From positions 62,001 to 126,000 of the forward strand of contig NZ_PYMA01000012.1 of the NCBI RefSeq assembly GCF_003026495.1: 64,000 bases of DNA, read 5' to 3'. Source of the stretch: Photobacterium sanctipauli. Lineage in GTDB: Bacteria; Pseudomonadota; Gammaproteobacteria; Enterobacterales; Vibrionaceae. The notes below the pieces were generated by a model that searched no databases, was not told where the DNA came from, and worked only from the letters and a program-made list of their open reading frames with translations. Position numbers and translations under genes: made by a program. This document shows, piece after piece, positions 19,900 to 28,520 of this stretch; position 1 is the first letter of the stretch, and each line of letters begins with the position of its first letter.

Positions 19900-20487
19900 T
19901 TATTTTTTTGTCACAGCCTTACGTAGCCAGTAATCAGCACTGACGTAACGACCGCCACCATAAAAGAACAGTACAAGCAGCATGACAAAGTAAGTAATAG
20001 AAAACTCCATGCCGTTATTAAGGATCACCGGGTCGCCAAGTTCAGTAATATAGTTATAGCGGCCAGGGAAGTTCTCAGAAAGCCACACAATGAAGTTATT
20101 GAAGCGCATGGCTGATTCCATGTCATTGGAAGCAATCGCCAACCAACCGTGGCTCCAGTGAACCATTGCACTTGCGACTGTCATCACGACCATCATCGGA
20201 ATAGAGATCAAACGCGTGAATAAGCCAAGCGCGATACAGATCAAGCCTGACACTTCTGTTGCGGTTGCTAGAAATGCCAGTAGTTCAGGGAAGGGCAGGT
20301 TTAAGCCGCCTTCTGCTTTTGGTGAGGCAAAGAACTCGACTGTTCCGCTAAATCCCATGACTTTTGAGTGAGCACCTTCATATATAACAGGCAATAAAAA
20401 TAGCCTTACACCTAAAAGGGCAATAAAGTCGAATCGTTTACATTTGTCGAAAATACCATCAAAGAAATCGGTGATTTTTTGAATCAT
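19900..20487 (-). CDS. DoxX-family membrane protein of the bufferin/Hvf operon
   Basis: Inner-membrane protein of 195 aa with about four TM segments. LGVRLFLLPVIYEGAHSKVMGF and TEVSGLICIALGLFTRLISIPMMVVM are DoxX-type segments. It is the last gene of a run with a RiPP precursor, a DUF692 protein and a DUF2063 protein, where DoxX proteins are commonly found. Its function there is not known; electron transfer or quinone-linked roles have been proposed for DoxX relatives. It starts 41 nt after the preceding stop. Confidence 0.88.
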   Translation of the reverse strand: MIQKITDFFDGIFDKCKRFDFIALLGVRLFLLPVIYEGAHSKVMGFSGTVEFFASPKAEGGLNLPFPELLAFLATATEVSGLICIALGLFTRLISIPMMVVMTVASAMVHWSHGWLAIASNDMESAMRFNNFIVWLSENFPGRYNYITELGDPVILNNGMEFSITYFVMLLVLFFYGGGRYVSADYWLRKAVTKK

Positions 20488-20527
20488 AATTTAGTTCCTG
20501 ATTTTTTACAGAATGTGATTAAAGTAA

Positions 20528-21262
20528 TTAGCTTTTGACTTTGTTAATCTTAATAAGCTCAGTCTGATTAAAATGTTGTACCCAATGAATGATGTGGTTT
20601 ATTGATAAATTTTCATTGAACTCACTTAGCAATGATTCAAAAGTGACTGAGCGATATTGGCTAAGTGGTATTAATATCAACCGATCATTCATTTTCAGAG
20701 GCTGAGATAAAACTTGATGAACTGAATTTCGATATACCGCATAAGCTTGGGGTGTTTCTTCTACCTCATTAAATTGAACCTTGCTACCTTTGACTTGAAA
20801 GGGCACCTCTATTAACTGCAATGTTGGGTTAACTTCAATTACACAGTCAGAAAGCCATTGTGCAGACAATGTTTCTGGCAGTGTCATTGTGGTGAGTGGA
20901 ACACTATTTGTGTTTATCTCAGTGCTAAACACGACCCATTCATACTCTAATAAAGAGGTTAACTGCGACGATAGCGTTTGATTATTTGATTGAACAAAAC
21001 GCACAAATTCAGTCGCAATATGGTGGAATTCAGGCTCAATCGCATGGCTCTCTTTTATAAAGGCTGTCACCCATTGCTGAAGCGTTTCCTCTGTTAAGTT
21101 TTCAGAGAATAGCGGAAATGTTTGGGTGACTACGCTGTGTACATTACCCCATACAAACTCATGATAATTAGCGCTATCTTTATTGCTTAGCATAGGTTTT
21201 TTACGGACATTATCAGCAAAGCCTTGCATTAGAGCTTGCATACTCTCGGGCGGATAATGCAT
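20528..21262 (-). CDS. DUF2063-family partner of the RiPP-modifying enzyme (HvfC/BufC/MbnC-like)
   Basis: About 244 aa. The N-terminal part (MQALMQGFADNVRKKP, then HEFVWGNVHSVVTQTFPLF) is the helical domain often labelled 'putative DNA-binding' in this family. The C-terminal half contains a segment (VYRNSVHQVLSQPL) typical of DUF2063 proteins. In the methanobactin, bufferin and Hvf systems this protein forms a complex with the DUF692 enzyme and presents the precursor peptide. ATG 21262 is chosen because GAGG lies 9 nt upstream; ATGs at 21277 and 21241 are alternatives. It overlaps the end of the DUF692 gene by about 50 nt. Confidence 0.85.
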   Translation of the reverse strand: MHYPPESMQALMQGFADNVRKKPMLSNKDSANYHEFVWGNVHSVVTQTFPLFSENLTEETLQQWVTAFIKESHAIEPEFHHIATEFVRFVQSNNQTLSSQLTSLLEYEWVVFSTEINTNSVPLTTMTLPETLSAQWLSDCVIEVNPTLQLIEVPFQVKGSKVQFNEVEETPQAYAVYRNSVHQVLSQPLKMNDRLILIPLSQYRSVTFESLLSEFNENLSINHIIHWVQHFNQTELIKINKVKS

Positions 21263-22112
21263 AACGTTCTGCCTCATTAGATTGAAGATTACATTCCATT
21301 GCAAAGTGATAGACATCATTAAGCTCTTGTGTGAGCTCCTCGATGGAGGGAACGAAATGATCCCGCTCTAATAGCAATGGCCTTGGACCATGAAAATCAA
21401 TCACGTCTTTCGCTAACTGGATAACGTCGTTTGTTACAGCCTTACCGTGTGTATCCAGTAGGGAGTTATCATCTTGCTTTAAGTGACCTGCAATATGAAA
21501 ATACCGAATGGCATCAGAGGGCATACCCTTGATCATTGTTAAAGCATCATAGTGATGATTATTTGCATTCACAAAGACATTATTAATATCCAGCAACAGC
21601 TCGCACTGAGTCATTTCAACAAGACGTGTAAAGAACTCTTCCTCTGGAATATCACCTGGGTAGTTGTAATAGTAAGAAATGTTTTCTAATACCAGTGGGC
21701 GTTGTAATATATCTTGAACCGCTTTAATTCTGTCTGATAAATAGGCTAAATTTTCTTTATGCCTTGGTATTGGCAATAAGTCATACAGGTAGCCGTTATT
21801 GTCTCGTGAAAAACTGAGGTGCTCACTATAAATCTCAATATTATACCGGTCGAGAAAACTACCCACTTGTTTAATGAAACTAATATTAAGTGGTTGCGTA
21901 TCACCAATAGATAAGCTCAATCCGTGGGCAACCAGAGGGTATTTTTCTGAAATACATTCAAGCGCTTCTTGTTTTGCTCCTCCTATATTCATCCAATTCT
22001 CAGGTGCCAGTTCGAGAAAATCAATGTCATCGAAATTTGGCTGCTGGCAGAGCACATCCATGTGCTCGTTGCGAAGACCTATCCCTTTGCTTAAAAGGGT
22101 TATTGTCCGCAT
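21213..22112 (-). CDS. DUF692 multinuclear-iron RiPP-modifying oxidase (HvfB/BufB/MbnB-like)
   Basis: TIM-barrel enzyme (299 aa) of the MbnB family, which uses a multi-iron centre to convert cysteines of a precursor peptide into heterocycle/thioamide-type groups. Conserved segments: GIGLRNEH at the start, DFLELAPENWMN, LVAHGLSLSIGDTQPL, YSEHLSFSRD, LVLENISYY, ELLLDINNVFVNANNH, RYFHIAGH and PLLLERD. The metal-binding His, Glu and Asp residues of the family appear present. ATG 22112 overlaps the end of the precursor gene by 13 nt with AGGTGG just upstream; a longer frame open to 22187 is not favoured. The substrate is most likely the adjacent Cys-rich protein. Confidence 0.93.
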   Translation of the reverse strand: MRTITLLSKGIGLRNEHMDVLCQQPNFDDIDFLELAPENWMNIGGAKQEALECISEKYPLVAHGLSLSIGDTQPLNISFIKQVGSFLDRYNIEIYSEHLSFSRDNNGYLYDLLPIPRHKENLAYLSDRIKAVQDILQRPLVLENISYYYNYPGDIPEEEFFTRLVEMTQCELLLDINNVFVNANNHHYDALTMIKGMPSDAIRYFHIAGHLKQDDNSLLDTHGKAVTNDVIQLAKDVIDFHGPRPLLLERDHFVPSIEELTQELNDVYHFAMECNLQSNEAERYALSAREYASSNARLC

Positions 22113-22426
22113 AGCCCACCTGCGCATTTGCCTGGTTGGGCGATAGTCGCTTCTTCCGGTGCTAGACCTTGGCCGGTTAGGCCGCATTTCCCGTCTCGAG
22201 CACGAACAAGCTTATCTTGGGGATCTGAATTTAGCTCAACTTTGGCAAATATCTTTTCAGTACCGCATTTGCCGCTGGCACATTTACCACCGTTGTTGCT
22301 ACTTGGTGCCGATACAACAGGCTTTTGGGCCGCTGTTGCATTGTCTTGGGATTCAGCCTGCACCGTGCCTGCATTCATAGCCAGCACCGAGGTCATTGCG
22401 ATAGATAGTACGATTTTATTGTGCAT
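22100..22426 (-). CDS. Cys-rich secreted RiPP precursor (bufferin/HvfA-like)
   Basis: A 108-residue precursor with a Sec signal peptide (hydrophobic core at 5-20, likely cleavage after VQA at residue 24). Behind it is a Cys/Gly/Lys-rich region with five cysteines at 49, 54, 81, 101 and 106. They sit in KCASGKCG, DGKCG and GKCAGGLCG, close to the EGKCG-type motifs of HvfA and bufferins. The cysteines are presumed sites of oxidative modification by the next gene's product, giving a periplasmic copper-binding peptide. The start ATG overlaps the upstream hydrolase gene by 11 nt, with GGAG 8 nt before it. Confidence 0.88.
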   Translation of the reverse strand: MHNKIVLSIAMTSVLAMNAGTVQAESQDNATAAQKPVVSAPSSNNGGKCASGKCGTEKIFAKVELNSDPQDKLVRARDGKCGLTGQGLAPEEATIAQPGKCAGGLCGQ

Positions 22427-23372
22427 TGCTTTGCTCCATGATTGTGCTCATTGGGTAACTAGATATATCTCGGCCTGCGTAAATTGGCCCGTTGTAGTAT
22501 TTTTTGACGATTTCAATATCTTCGTCTTTTAGCGCTAAGCCTTTGCCCATCCAGTGGTTGAGGACAAGTGCTTTAGGTTTAATGGTTTGTGCAATCTTGC
22601 CGATGACCGATGGAGAACCGTGCATAAAGTTAGAGATTTCATCGGCGTGTTCATCAATGGCCATTGGCATAACAAGCAAGTCAGCACCTTTGGCAAAGTC
22701 AAGGAAGCTTTCATCCGAGCCATTATTGTCTGCAGAAATGACAATCACGCCTTTCTCTGATTCAACACGGAAAGAGAGGGTTGGTGCATCGCCATGTGGA
22801 ATGCCTTTGGCAAAAATTTTCAGTCCATCATCCTCGTAGACTTTTGTGCCAGTTTTTTTATGGAAGTCAACATCTTGGATTGATACCGGAAATAGGCCAT
22901 CACTGCCGTCATATATACCGTTTAGGTAGGCGTATGCCCCTGATTCACGGTTGAACTGAGCATCCATATATTCGGTTAGGCTAGGGAAAGCGCCTTCGCC
23001 AGTTGGTCCGGCAATGGCCAGAGTCGAAGAGCGGTCAAAGAAGTAACCACCTTTCAACAGGGCTGGTAAATCAGTGACATGGTCGGTATGGAAATGGGTG
23101 ACACCGAGAAAGTCCAGTTCTTCCATGCGTGAACCTGATTGCCCGAAGCGTAAGTAAACGCCGGCTCCGGCATCGATTAGGATTTTGGATTTGCCTTTCC
23201 ACCAGATCACCTCACCAGAAGAAGCGCGAACATCATCTGTGATCGGGCCGCCAGAACCAAGCAACTGCAGGGTAAAGTCAGTATCTACAGGTTTTAGTGG
23301 GATTGCATAAGACATGCTTGAAGCGATGGATAAGCCCGTCGCAACAAGGAGTGTTTTTAATTTGAATTTCAT
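22416..23372 (-). CDS. Secreted MBL-fold metallo-hydrolase heading the RiPP operon
   Basis: Metallo-beta-lactamase-fold hydrolase (318 aa) with a Sec signal peptide (MKFKLKTLLVATGLSIASS, cleavage near SYA). The metal motif is HFHTDHVTDLP; further ligands are probably the His of KGIPHGD, the Asp in ISADNNGSDE and the His of LNHWMGKG. It resembles RNase Z/arylsulfatase-like MBL proteins, but export argues against an RNA substrate. Its end overlaps the precursor gene by 11 nt, so it is translationally coupled to the RiPP genes. The reaction is unknown; the link to peptide maturation or metal sensing is inference. Confidence 0.88.
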   Translation of the reverse strand: MKFKLKTLLVATGLSIASSMSYAIPLKPVDTDFTLQLLGSGGPITDDVRASSGEVIWWKGKSKILIDAGAGVYLRFGQSGSRMEELDFLGVTHFHTDHVTDLPALLKGGYFFDRSSTLAIAGPTGEGAFPSLTEYMDAQFNRESGAYAYLNGIYDGSDGLFPVSIQDVDFHKKTGTKVYEDDGLKIFAKGIPHGDAPTLSFRVESEKGVIVISADNNGSDESFLDFAKGADLLVMPMAIDEHADEISNFMHGSPSVIGKIAQTIKPKALVLNHWMGKGLALKDEDIEIVKKYYNGPIYAGRDISSYPMSTIMEQSNAQ

Positions 23373-23432
23373 AGCGCATACCTTTCTAGCTAAATAAACC
23401 TTTGTTCGACTTGTTCAATAAATTCGTTTTTA

Positions 23433-23446
23433 TTGATATCGGTCAA
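23433..23446. promoter_or_regulatory. FNR-like site upstream of the RiPP operon
   Basis: TTGATATCGGTCAA matches the FNR consensus TTGATNNNNATCAA at 9 of 10 specified bases. It lies 60-75 nt upstream of the MBL hydrolase start. The oxygen-responsive cydABX operon is next door. No binding evidence exists. Confidence 0.35.
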
Positions 23447-23587
23447 AGCGTGGGGCTAAGATAAAAGATATGTCTGGTTAAGTATATTTGATTGTATTTA
23501 ATTGCTTGTTAAGGGAAGCTTAATGATTTTGGTTGGGATAGTTGAGTAATACGAAGGGCTGTAAGGGATGAGAATTGCTTAAATAAT

Positions 23588-23613
23588 AAACTCGCCCTAA
23601 AGGCGAGTTTTTT
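23588..23613. terminator. Hairpin terminator between cydX and the RiPP operon
   Basis: Nine-bp arms AAACTCGCC / GGCGAGTTT with loop CTAAA. A or T runs lie on both sides. It is positioned to end the cydABX transcript (minus strand). Confidence 0.85.
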
Positions 23614-23656
23614 ATTTATGGGAAGGGTTAATAAGCCCTAATAGGGGTCACAAAGG

Positions 23657-23767
23657 CTAATCTTGGCCATTTTTCCAACCCTGCTCTTTGCGTTCCATTC
23701 GAAAGCCATTAATGGCACCACAGTAACTGGCAAAAATTAAGCCTATTACCCAAACTACATACCACAT
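23657..23767 (-). CDS. cydX: Cytochrome bd oxidase small subunit CydX
   Basis: A 36-residue single-TM peptide beginning MWYVVWVIG and ending with a charged tail (RMERKEQGWKNGQD). The start MWY followed by a hydrophobic helix is the CydX hallmark (E. coli CydX begins MWYFAWILG). AAGGAGAG lies just upstream, and the gene starts 10 nt after the cydB stop. CydX stabilises the bd oxidase complex and its haems in the inner membrane. Confidence 0.93.
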   Translation of the reverse strand: MWYVVWVIGLIFASYCGAINGFRMERKEQGWKNGQD

Positions 23768-23777
23768 GCCACTCTCC

Positions 23778-24914
23778 TTAATACAAGCTTGAATTATTCT
23801 TCTCGATATACTGTTCATCTAATCGGCCAAACATCTTGCGATAACACCATAGGGTGTAGCCAAGAATGGTTGGTACCATGATCAGTGAAACCACTGTGAC
23901 TATGCCCAGCGTTTTCTCACTCGATGTCGCATCCCAAATGGTGAGGCTTTGTGATGGATTCAGGCTAGATGGAATGATGACGGGGAAGAGCGCAATACCC
24001 GCTGTCAAAATGATGCTCGCTGCGGTTAAGCTCGACATTAAAAATGCCGTGCCATCTTTCTTATTCCTCGCTGAAATAGCAGTAATTGCTGGCGCAATTG
24101 CCGCTAGGGCAGGGATTAACCATAAAATGGGGTTTTGGTTGAAGTTAGTGAATAAACCGTGAGCGACGGTACTTACCTCTTTGTTGAGTGGGTTGGCTGC
24201 AGCATCCGTTGCCAATTGGCTTGTGATGACATAGCCATCAAGGTTGTAGGCCCAAATACCCGATAAAACAAACAGTAACGTCGTGGCTAAGGCAGACACT
24301 TGAGCAAAATTGCTTGCTCGGTGGTGAAGGTAGCCTCGGGTTTTCATCAATAACCAGGTCGCCCCCTGAGTCAAAATCATACTCAGGCTCACCAAGCCAC
24401 ATAGCAGCGCAAAAGGATTCAATAAGCCAAAGAAGCTGCCTTTATAGCTGGTCATTAGAAACTCATTGAGTTCAAACGGGATCCCTTGAAGTAAATTGCC
24501 AAAAGCCACGCCAAAAATGACGGAGGGGATTAAACCGCCCAGACACAAAGCATTGTCACAAGTAGCACGCCAAGCTGGGCTATCGATTTTTGAACGGTAA
24601 TCAAAACCAACAGGACGAAGCCACAGCGCAGCCAACGCTAGTATCATTGCTATGTAGAAACCCGAGAAAGAAACTGCATAGACTAATGGCCAGACGGCAA
24701 AGATGGCACCACCGGCGGTGATTAGCCAGACCTGGTTGCCATCCCAGTGTGGAGCTACCGAGTTAATCATGATGCGGCGTTCTTTATCACTTCTTCCTAA
24801 AATGGGAAGCAGGGCGCTGACCCCCATATCAAAGCCATCAGTAATAGCAAAGCCGATGAGTATCAGACCGATAATTACCCAAGCAATAAATCGAAGTGTT
24901 TCGTAATCAAACAT
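23778..24914 (-). CDS. cydB: Cytochrome bd ubiquinol oxidase subunit II
   Basis: Membrane subunit (378 aa, E. coli CydB 379) of the high-affinity quinol oxidase. The N-terminus (LRFIAWVIIGLILIGFAITD, then GFDMGVSALLP) is diagnostic of CydB. It is followed by RIMINSVAPHWDGNQVWLI, containing the conserved HWDGNQVW motif. It starts 11 nt after cydA and is followed closely by cydX. This gives a complete bd-I-type oxidase for respiration at low oxygen. Confidence 0.97.
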   Translation of the reverse strand: MFDYETLRFIAWVIIGLILIGFAITDGFDMGVSALLPILGRSDKERRIMINSVAPHWDGNQVWLITAGGAIFAVWPLVYAVSFSGFYIAMILALAALWLRPVGFDYRSKIDSPAWRATCDNALCLGGLIPSVIFGVAFGNLLQGIPFELNEFLMTSYKGSFFGLLNPFALLCGLVSLSMILTQGATWLLMKTRGYLHHRASNFAQVSALATTLLFVLSGIWAYNLDGYVITSQLATDAAANPLNKEVSTVAHGLFTNFNQNPILWLIPALAAIAPAITAISARNKKDGTAFLMSSLTAASIILTAGIALFPVIIPSSLNPSQSLTIWDATSSEKTLGIVTVVSLIMVPTILGYTLWCYRKMFGRLDEQYIEKNNSSLY

Positions 24915-24925
24915 ATCACCCTACC

Positions 24926-26509
24926 TTAATGACTATTGGCGGAGTTTAGCGCCTTCTCAACAGGCGAAGTTTCGAAGTGGTAGCGGCCTGTTTTGATGGC
25001 GCTTGGACCTAGGCGGGCGAAGCGGAACATAAGGAAAGTTTCAAGAATCAAGAACAGGGTATACAGCACATAAACGATAGCCATAGAGATCATAATCTGG
25101 CCTGGTTCGAGCTGGGAAGCTGCCATGTTGACCGGTAGCACTTCGCCAACCGCCCATGGTTGTCGGCCGTATTCTGCCACCAGCCAGCCGGCTTCACTGG
25201 CAATCCATGGCAAAGGGATTGAAATCATTGCCAGTTTCAGTAACCAAGTTTGTTTGGTTAAGTTAGAGCGGCAGCTGTACCAACAGGCGGTGATAAACAG
25301 CAGTGTCATTAGCATGCCGCAGGCGACCATGACCCTAAAGCTCCAAAACAGTGGGGCAACTTGAGGAATGGTATCTTTGGTTGCTTGCTTGATTTGTGCT
25401 TCGGTCGCGTTAACGACTGTCTCGGTATAAGGTTTTAGCAGCAAGCCGTAGCCAAGATCTTTTTTGACAGCTTCAAATGCCTGTATGTTTGCAGGTGTTT
25501 TCTCGCCATTACGAAGTTTTTCAAGTAATCCGTAAGCCACCATACCGTTACGAATTCTGCCTTCGCTGATCTTCATTAGATCGTCGATGCCCAGTACTTC
25601 TTTATCTAGTGAGCGGGTAGCAATAATTCCCATCAAGTAAGGGATCTTGATGGCGTAGTCGGTTTCCATGGTTTCTTGGTTCGGGAAACCGAACAGGGTG
25701 AATGATGCAGGGGCTTCCTCGGTATGCCATTCCGCTTCAATCGCTGCCAGTTTGGTTTGCTGAACATCTCCCAATTCATAGCCTGATTCGTCACCCAACA
25801 TGAGTGTGGCAAGGATTGCGGTGAGACCAAAGGCAGAAGCGACGGCGAATGAACGTCGGGCAAATGTAATGTCACGCCCCTTCAGTAGGTAGTAGGCACT
25901 GATACCCATAACGAAAATGGCACCGGTGGTATAGCCCGCCGAAACAGTATGAAGGAACTTCACCTGAGTGACTGGGTTAAATACAACCTCAGCAAAATCG
26001 ACCATCTCCATGCGCATGGTTTCAAAGTTGAACTCAGCGCCGACTGGGTTCTGCATCCAGCCGTTTGCCATCAAGATCCACAAACCTGAAAAGTTGGACC
26101 CCAAAGTTGTTAGCCAGGTAATGGCCAAGTGCTGGCGCTTAGAGAGCCGATCCCAGCCAAAGAAGAAGAGTCCAACAAGGGTTGATTCTAGGAAGAAGGC
26201 AATGAGCGCTTCGATGGCCAGTGGCGCACCAAAAATATCACCGACATAGTGTGAATAATATGACCAGTTGGTGCCGAACTGAAATTCCATGGTAAGACCG
26301 GTGGCAACACCAATGGCAAAGTTGATACCGAATAGCTTCCCCCAGAATTTGGTCATGTCTTTGTATATTTGCTGGTCGGTAACCACATACATGGTTTCCA
26401 TTATCGCAAGCAAAACAACTAACCCTATGGTTAAGGGTACGAATATGAAGTGAAATAGTGCGGTTGAAGCAAATTGTAACCGCGATAAATCAGCGACTTC
26501 AGTGAGCAT
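24926..26509 (-). CDS. cydA: Cytochrome bd ubiquinol oxidase subunit I
   Basis: Haem- and quinol-binding subunit (527 aa, E. coli CydA 522). The N-terminus [20 protein letters not shown] carries the His19-type haem ligand. [20 protein letters not shown] is the conserved TM3 region, and the Q-loop lies between about residues 250 and 380. [19 protein letters not shown] is the late signature. GGAGG precedes the ATG. An inverted repeat at 26645-26669 may be a control site. Confidence 0.97.
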   Translation of the reverse strand: MLTEVADLSRLQFASTALFHFIFVPLTIGLVVLLAIMETMYVVTDQQIYKDMTKFWGKLFGINFAIGVATGLTMEFQFGTNWSYYSHYVGDIFGAPLAIEALIAFFLESTLVGLFFFGWDRLSKRQHLAITWLTTLGSNFSGLWILMANGWMQNPVGAEFNFETMRMEMVDFAEVVFNPVTQVKFLHTVSAGYTTGAIFVMGISAYYLLKGRDITFARRSFAVASAFGLTAILATLMLGDESGYELGDVQQTKLAAIEAEWHTEEAPASFTLFGFPNQETMETDYAIKIPYLMGIIATRSLDKEVLGIDDLMKISEGRIRNGMVAYGLLEKLRNGEKTPANIQAFEAVKKDLGYGLLLKPYTETVVNATEAQIKQATKDTIPQVAPLFWSFRVMVACGMLMTLLFITACWYSCRSNLTKQTWLLKLAMISIPLPWIASEAGWLVAEYGRQPWAVGEVLPVNMAASQLEPGQIMISMAIVYVLYTLFLILETFLMFRFARLGPSAIKTGRYHFETSPVEKALNSANSH

Positions 26510-26644
26510 AAAATTCCTCCCCGTCAGGCTGACTGACGGAATACTGCTTTATTATTTTGGGTTTGCTCTAAATGTTGAGCGACAGATAGAGCGGAGGGAT
26601 GGTAATGCTGGTAAGGGGTTAAAGGTAGTCAAACATATGGAATG

Positions 26645-26669
26645 ATAAGTTAAGTTATTCTTAACTTAT
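26645..26669. promoter_or_regulatory. Long inverted repeat upstream of cydA (candidate ArcA-type site)
   Basis: Perfect 10-bp arms ATAAGTTAAG / CTTAACTTAT with a 5-nt spacer, 136-160 nt upstream of cydA. The GTTAA elements resemble half-sites of ArcA boxes, and cydAB is a classical ArcA/FNR target. The assignment is inference. Confidence 0.4.
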
Positions 26670-26721
26670 GTATTGAGTGATGACTGGAATCTGTGATGCT
26701 GGGCTTGGTTATTGTCATGAT

Positions 26722-26756
26722 GAAAAAAGAGCAAAGGTCTTATTGAACCTTTGCTC
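26722..26756 (-). terminator. Rho-independent terminator of the ars operon
   Basis: Ten-bp arms GAGCAAAGGT / ACCTTTGCTC with an 8-nt loop; on the minus strand a T run follows. It lies about 35 nt after the arsA stop. Confidence 0.92.
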
Positions 26757-26789
26757 ACAGGTATTGTTTGATTTGCCTAAAAGAACAAT

Positions 26790-28508
26790 TTATAGCCCTT
26801 GCTGTTGCCAACTCAGTACAAACATACGCTTAGCATGTTGCGTACTTACTTCTTCAAGGTAGCGTGCCTCGCGGTTTTTACGTGCCACCAAAAGCGGATC
26901 AGTCACCTCTAGCGGGGTGAGTGATTGGTTGACAACCCAGCCTGCAGGTTCGATTTCAGCCCTTGCTAAATCGTCCTGTAAGTCTGCCGCCTCGTGTACT
27001 GGTGTGGTTTCCGGCAGTGTACAAATGAGCAGTCGAGTAAATGACGGATCGCGAAGGCGGGGCAGTAGTCCGCTCACTTCTTCCGAGTGGGCATCGCCTC
27101 GTTTTAGTACCTCTCGGTGGTAGCTCTGTGCGGCATCCAACAATAGGATTGTGTGGCCGGTTGGGGCGGTATCGATCACTGTGATCATGTCGTCGGCTTG
27201 GAACACGGTACGGGCAAACGCTTGGAAAACAGCAATTTCTTCGATACATGGCGAGCGCAGGTCCTCTTCTAGCAGCGCACGGCCATCATCGTCAAGCTCA
27301 CCGGCTTCGCTGATCACTTCTTCCTTGTAGCGCTCAATTTCAGCGGCAGGGTCAATGCGTTCAACAGCAAGGTTTTCAGGTACTTCGCCGGCCGCATCTA
27401 GTACGTGTGCCGCAGGATCCGTCGTCGTTAGGGTGACAGGCAGCCCTTTGTTGGCCAGCTGCCTTGCTATCATGGCGGCAACAGAGGTTTTACCCACCCC
27501 GCCTTTGCCCATGGTCATGACCACACCACGACCACTGGTTGCCAATTCGTCAACAAACGCGTTCAAATCATCAATGTTGTCAGCGGAGAAAGTACCGCTG
27601 GCGGTTGTGCTTGCTTCGCTCGTACATTCAGGGGCAAAGAAGGTTGCTAGTCCTTGCAATCCCACTGGCGGATTGGCTTTCATTGCAATGGTCGTTTGCG
27701 GTAAGGCACGCAGTTGTTCAGGCATTGCCTCTAGCGCATCGCTGGCTCTTTTCGCTAAGGCGACGGCAACGGAATCTGCCGTGTCTGTGGCTTGGAACAA
27801 GCCGTTAATCACTAGGTGCTGATTGGTAATGCCTAAATCTAAAAGCTCAAGGCTGCTGCGTGCCGCTTCTTTCAAAGCAGCTTGATCGGGGCGTGTTACC
27901 AGCACTAAGCGGGTGTGTTTTTCGTTTGCCAATAGCTCCACGGCACGGGCATAAAGCTCGGTTTGTTTTTCTAGGGCGGCGAGAGGGCCAAGACAGGATG
28001 TACCTGTCGAGTTGTCATCGACAAAGCCGGTCCAAGCTTTAGGTAGCGATAGTAGCCTTAGGGTATGACCTGTTGGGGCGGTGTCAAATACAACACGGTC
28101 GAAGCCTTCCGTTGCTTTCTCATCGGCCAGTAGCTCGGTGAATGCATCAAAAGCCGCAATTTCCAGCGTGCAAGCACCAGATAATTGTTCTTCCATGTTT
28201 TCCAATACAGCGTCAGGCAGTACACCACGGTATGGGTCGATTGCTTTGGCGCGATAGTCTGCCGCCGCCGCACGTGGGTCAATGTTTAGGGCAAACAAAT
28301 TATCAACATTGTTAACCGCTGTTGGTTTGTTACTTAACTCAGTTTCGAGTACTTCATCAATGTTAGAAGCCGGATCGGTGCTCACTAGCAGGACTTTTTC
28401 GCCAGTCGCGGCTTGGTGCATCGCGGTTGCACAGGCTGTACTGGTTTTGCCTACGCCGCCTTTGCCGGTGAAAAACAGCACGCGGGGGAGTTGGTTGAGA
28501 AATTCCAT
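26790..28508 (-). CDS. arsA: Arsenite-stimulated efflux pump ATPase ArsA
   Basis: Soluble ATPase (572 aa) that energises arsenite export. It has two homologous halves, each with a P-loop (GKGGVGKTSTACATA near residue 15 and GKGGVGKTSVAAMIA near 332) and a DTAPTGHT signature. The three metalloid-binding cysteines of E. coli ArsA appear conserved in the contexts GACTLEIAAFD, TSCLGPLAALEK and SPCIEEIAVFQAF. The ATG has AAGGAG upstream and starts 12 nt after arsD. Here the partner channel is an ACR3-type permease rather than ArsB. Confidence 0.96.
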   Translation of the reverse strand: MEFLNQLPRVLFFTGKGGVGKTSTACATAMHQAATGEKVLLVSTDPASNIDEVLETELSNKPTAVNNVDNLFALNIDPRAAAADYRAKAIDPYRGVLPDAVLENMEEQLSGACTLEIAAFDAFTELLADEKATEGFDRVVFDTAPTGHTLRLLSLPKAWTGFVDDNSTGTSCLGPLAALEKQTELYARAVELLANEKHTRLVLVTRPDQAALKEAARSSLELLDLGITNQHLVINGLFQATDTADSVAVALAKRASDALEAMPEQLRALPQTTIAMKANPPVGLQGLATFFAPECTSEASTTASGTFSADNIDDLNAFVDELATSGRGVVMTMGKGGVGKTSVAAMIARQLANKGLPVTLTTTDPAAHVLDAAGEVPENLAVERIDPAAEIERYKEEVISEAGELDDDGRALLEEDLRSPCIEEIAVFQAFARTVFQADDMITVIDTAPTGHTILLLDAAQSYHREVLKRGDAHSEEVSGLLPRLRDPSFTRLLICTLPETTPVHEAADLQDDLARAEIEPAGWVVNQSLTPLEVTDPLLVARKNREARYLEEVSTQHAKRMFVLSWQQQGL

Positions 28509-28520
28509 GATAGCGGCTCC

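Noticed and set aside
22128..22532. Plus-strand 134-aa frame over the RiPP precursor
   Set aside because: Shadow of the precursor and hydrolase genes, with no ribosome site or family pattern.
27355..27822. Plus-strand 155-aa frame inside arsA
   Set aside because: Lies wholly within the conserved arsA gene on the other strand.
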